Origin: Sediminibacterium ginsengisoli
GTDB lineage: Bacteria > Bacteroidota > Bacteroidia > Chitinophagales > Chitinophagaceae
Length of the DNA stretch: 7,332 nt
Assembly: GCA_943324415.2 (NCBI GenBank)
Contig: CALPLN020000093.1
Location: 1-7,332, forward strand
Direction: 5' to 3'
Below, in pieces: positions 6,684 through 7,332 of the stretch. A model generated the notes under the pieces. The model had not been told where the DNA came from. It saw only the letters and a program-made list of their open reading frames with translations, and did no database searches. The position numbers and the translations under genes are program-made. The stretch's first letter is position 1. Every line of letters begins with the position of its first letter.

Positions 6684-7332
6684 TGGTATCAGTTTTAATT
6701 GAGGTAACAAACGATTCAAATGCAAGTGCAGGATTGGATTGCTTCATAAAATACTCTCCCATTAAAAAACCATCGAATCCTTCTTTTTTTAACAACTTAA
6801 AAGTGTCGACACTATATATACCACTTTCTGCGATGCTTAGTTTGTCTTTTGGCAATTTATTTTTGAGTTCTAAGCTGTGTTCAATATTGACTTCAAAAGA
6901 TTTTAAACTTCTATTATTAATGCCTACAAAATCGACTGCATCTGAAATATGCCCTAATTCATTTGCATCGTGAATTTCCAATAAGACTTCTAATCCCAAA
7001 CTTTTTGCAAATGTTGCCAATGATTCTGTAGCTGCTGGAGTTAAACAAGCTGCTATCAATAAAATCACCGAAGCACCATAAGCTTTTGCTTCTATTAATT
7101 GAAACTCGTCAACAATGAATTCTTTTCTTAATACAGGAATGGGATTTTGAACTGCCAAGCTTAAGTCCTCTATACCCCCTCCAAAAAATTCCTTATCAGT
7201 TAATACCGAAATGCCAGCCGCTCCAAATTGAGTATAAGCTTTGGATACTTCGGCAACAGAAGCCATATCATTGATCACCCCTTTGGAAGGAGACTGTCTC
7301 TTAAACTCAGCGATGATGCCAGTCAATGAAGG
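6673..7332 (-). CDS. trpC: Indole-3-glycerol phosphate synthase, 5' end beyond the window (partial)
   Basis: TrpC closes the indole ring: CdRP to indole-3-glycerol phosphate, with loss of CO2 and water. The frame is open to the right window edge, giving 219 visible residues that begin P-S-L-T-G. The codon at 7324-7326 is TTG read as internal Leu, not a start. With a family length near 260, some 40-45 N-terminal residues are missing. Counting from the first visible residue, landmarks are IIAEFKRQSPSKG at 6-18 (catalytic Glu and Lys), VLTDKEFFGG at 43-52, VLRKEFIVDEFQL at 67-79 (general-acid Lys), LLEIHD at 117-122 (Glu), VGINNRSL at 136-143 (Asn), IAESGI at 167-172 (Ser), and GFLMGEYFM at 188-196. 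It is monofunctional, since trpF is a separate gene, and its end overlaps trpF by 11 nt. Confidence 0.97.
   Translation of the reverse strand, partial: PSLTGIIAEFKRQSPSKGVINDMASVAEVSKAYTQFGAAGISVLTDKEFFGGGIEDLSLAVQNPIPVLRKEFIVDEFQLIEAKAYGASVILLIAACLTPAATESLATFAKSLGLEVLLEIHDANELGHISDAVDFVGINNRSLKSFEVNIEHSLELKNKLPKDKLSIAESGIYSVDTFKLLKKEGFDGFLMGEYFMKQSNPALAFESFVTSIKTDTNAD

Noticed and set aside
6055..6725. Similar MHL openings at trpB and at the TTG-initiated forms of trpA and trpF, suggesting a repeated start element.
   Set aside because: Similarity is limited to about six bases (TTGCAT or ATGCAT), and two of the three are not the preferred starts; probably chance.
6683..6973. Plus-strand open frame of 96 codons opposite trpC.
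   Set aside because: It is antisense to conserved trpC codons and shows no domain or start signal.
7324..7326. Start of trpC at this TTG, making a shortened 217-residue protein.
   Set aside because: The frame continues upstream to the window edge, and the family has about 40-45 residues before this point, so the gene is cut by the window and not truncated.
1..7332. A new defence, mobile or otherwise undescribed system.
   Set aside because: All nine complete or partial minus-strand genes and the plus-strand fragment belong to known families. I see no transposase, CRISPR repeats, tRNA, integrase site or unexplained long gap in the window.

Overview
The window is a compact, AT-rich stretch of amino-acid biosynthesis genes, almost all on the minus strand. 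It suggests a member of the Bacteroidota, possibly near Chitinophagaceae (the family-level guess is weak). The reasons are: a DUF4369-plus-thioredoxin TlpA-type protein, starts preceded by A/T-rich sequence instead of clear Shine-Dalgarno motifs, a TAnnTTTG-type promoter box, a HisI-HisE fusion, and the YNAGN form of the HisH N-terminus.

Layout in the direction of transcription (right to left): trpC (5' end cut by the window edge), trpF, trpB, trpA, hisH, hisA, hisF, hisIE, then a gene for an exported thioredoxin-fold protein. trpC/trpF overlap by 11 nt and trpF/trpB by 14 nt. The remaining spacers are 60 (trpB-trpA), 16 (trpA-hisH), 5 (hisH-hisA), 50 (hisA-hisF), 14 (hisF-hisIE) and 46 nt (hisIE-tlpA). 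No convincing terminator is visible between any of them, so one long trp-his transcript is likely. At the far left, the last 28 codons of a plus-strand ArsC/Spx-family gene converge on the thioredoxin gene.

The four trp genes cover the last steps of tryptophan synthesis: phosphoribosylanthranilate isomerisation (TrpF), indole-glycerol-phosphate synthesis (TrpC), and the TrpA-TrpB tryptophan synthase. The four his genes cover the middle of histidine synthesis: HisIE (pyrophosphohydrolase and cyclohydrolase), HisA (isomerase) and HisH-HisF (imidazole-glycerol-phosphate synthase). trpE, trpG, trpD and hisG, hisD, hisC, hisB are not in the window. All eight enzymes keep the active-site motifs I could check, and none looks broken.

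Three corrections affect gene limits. The longest reading frames of trpA and trpF begin at TTG codons, and family length and conserved N-termini favour internal ATG starts at 4798 and 6683. The apparent trpC start at 7326 is also a TTG (Leu) inside a frame that runs off the window. I found no novel system. The most interesting points are the joining of trp to a half his operon and a long imperfect hairpin in the trpB-trpA spacer.
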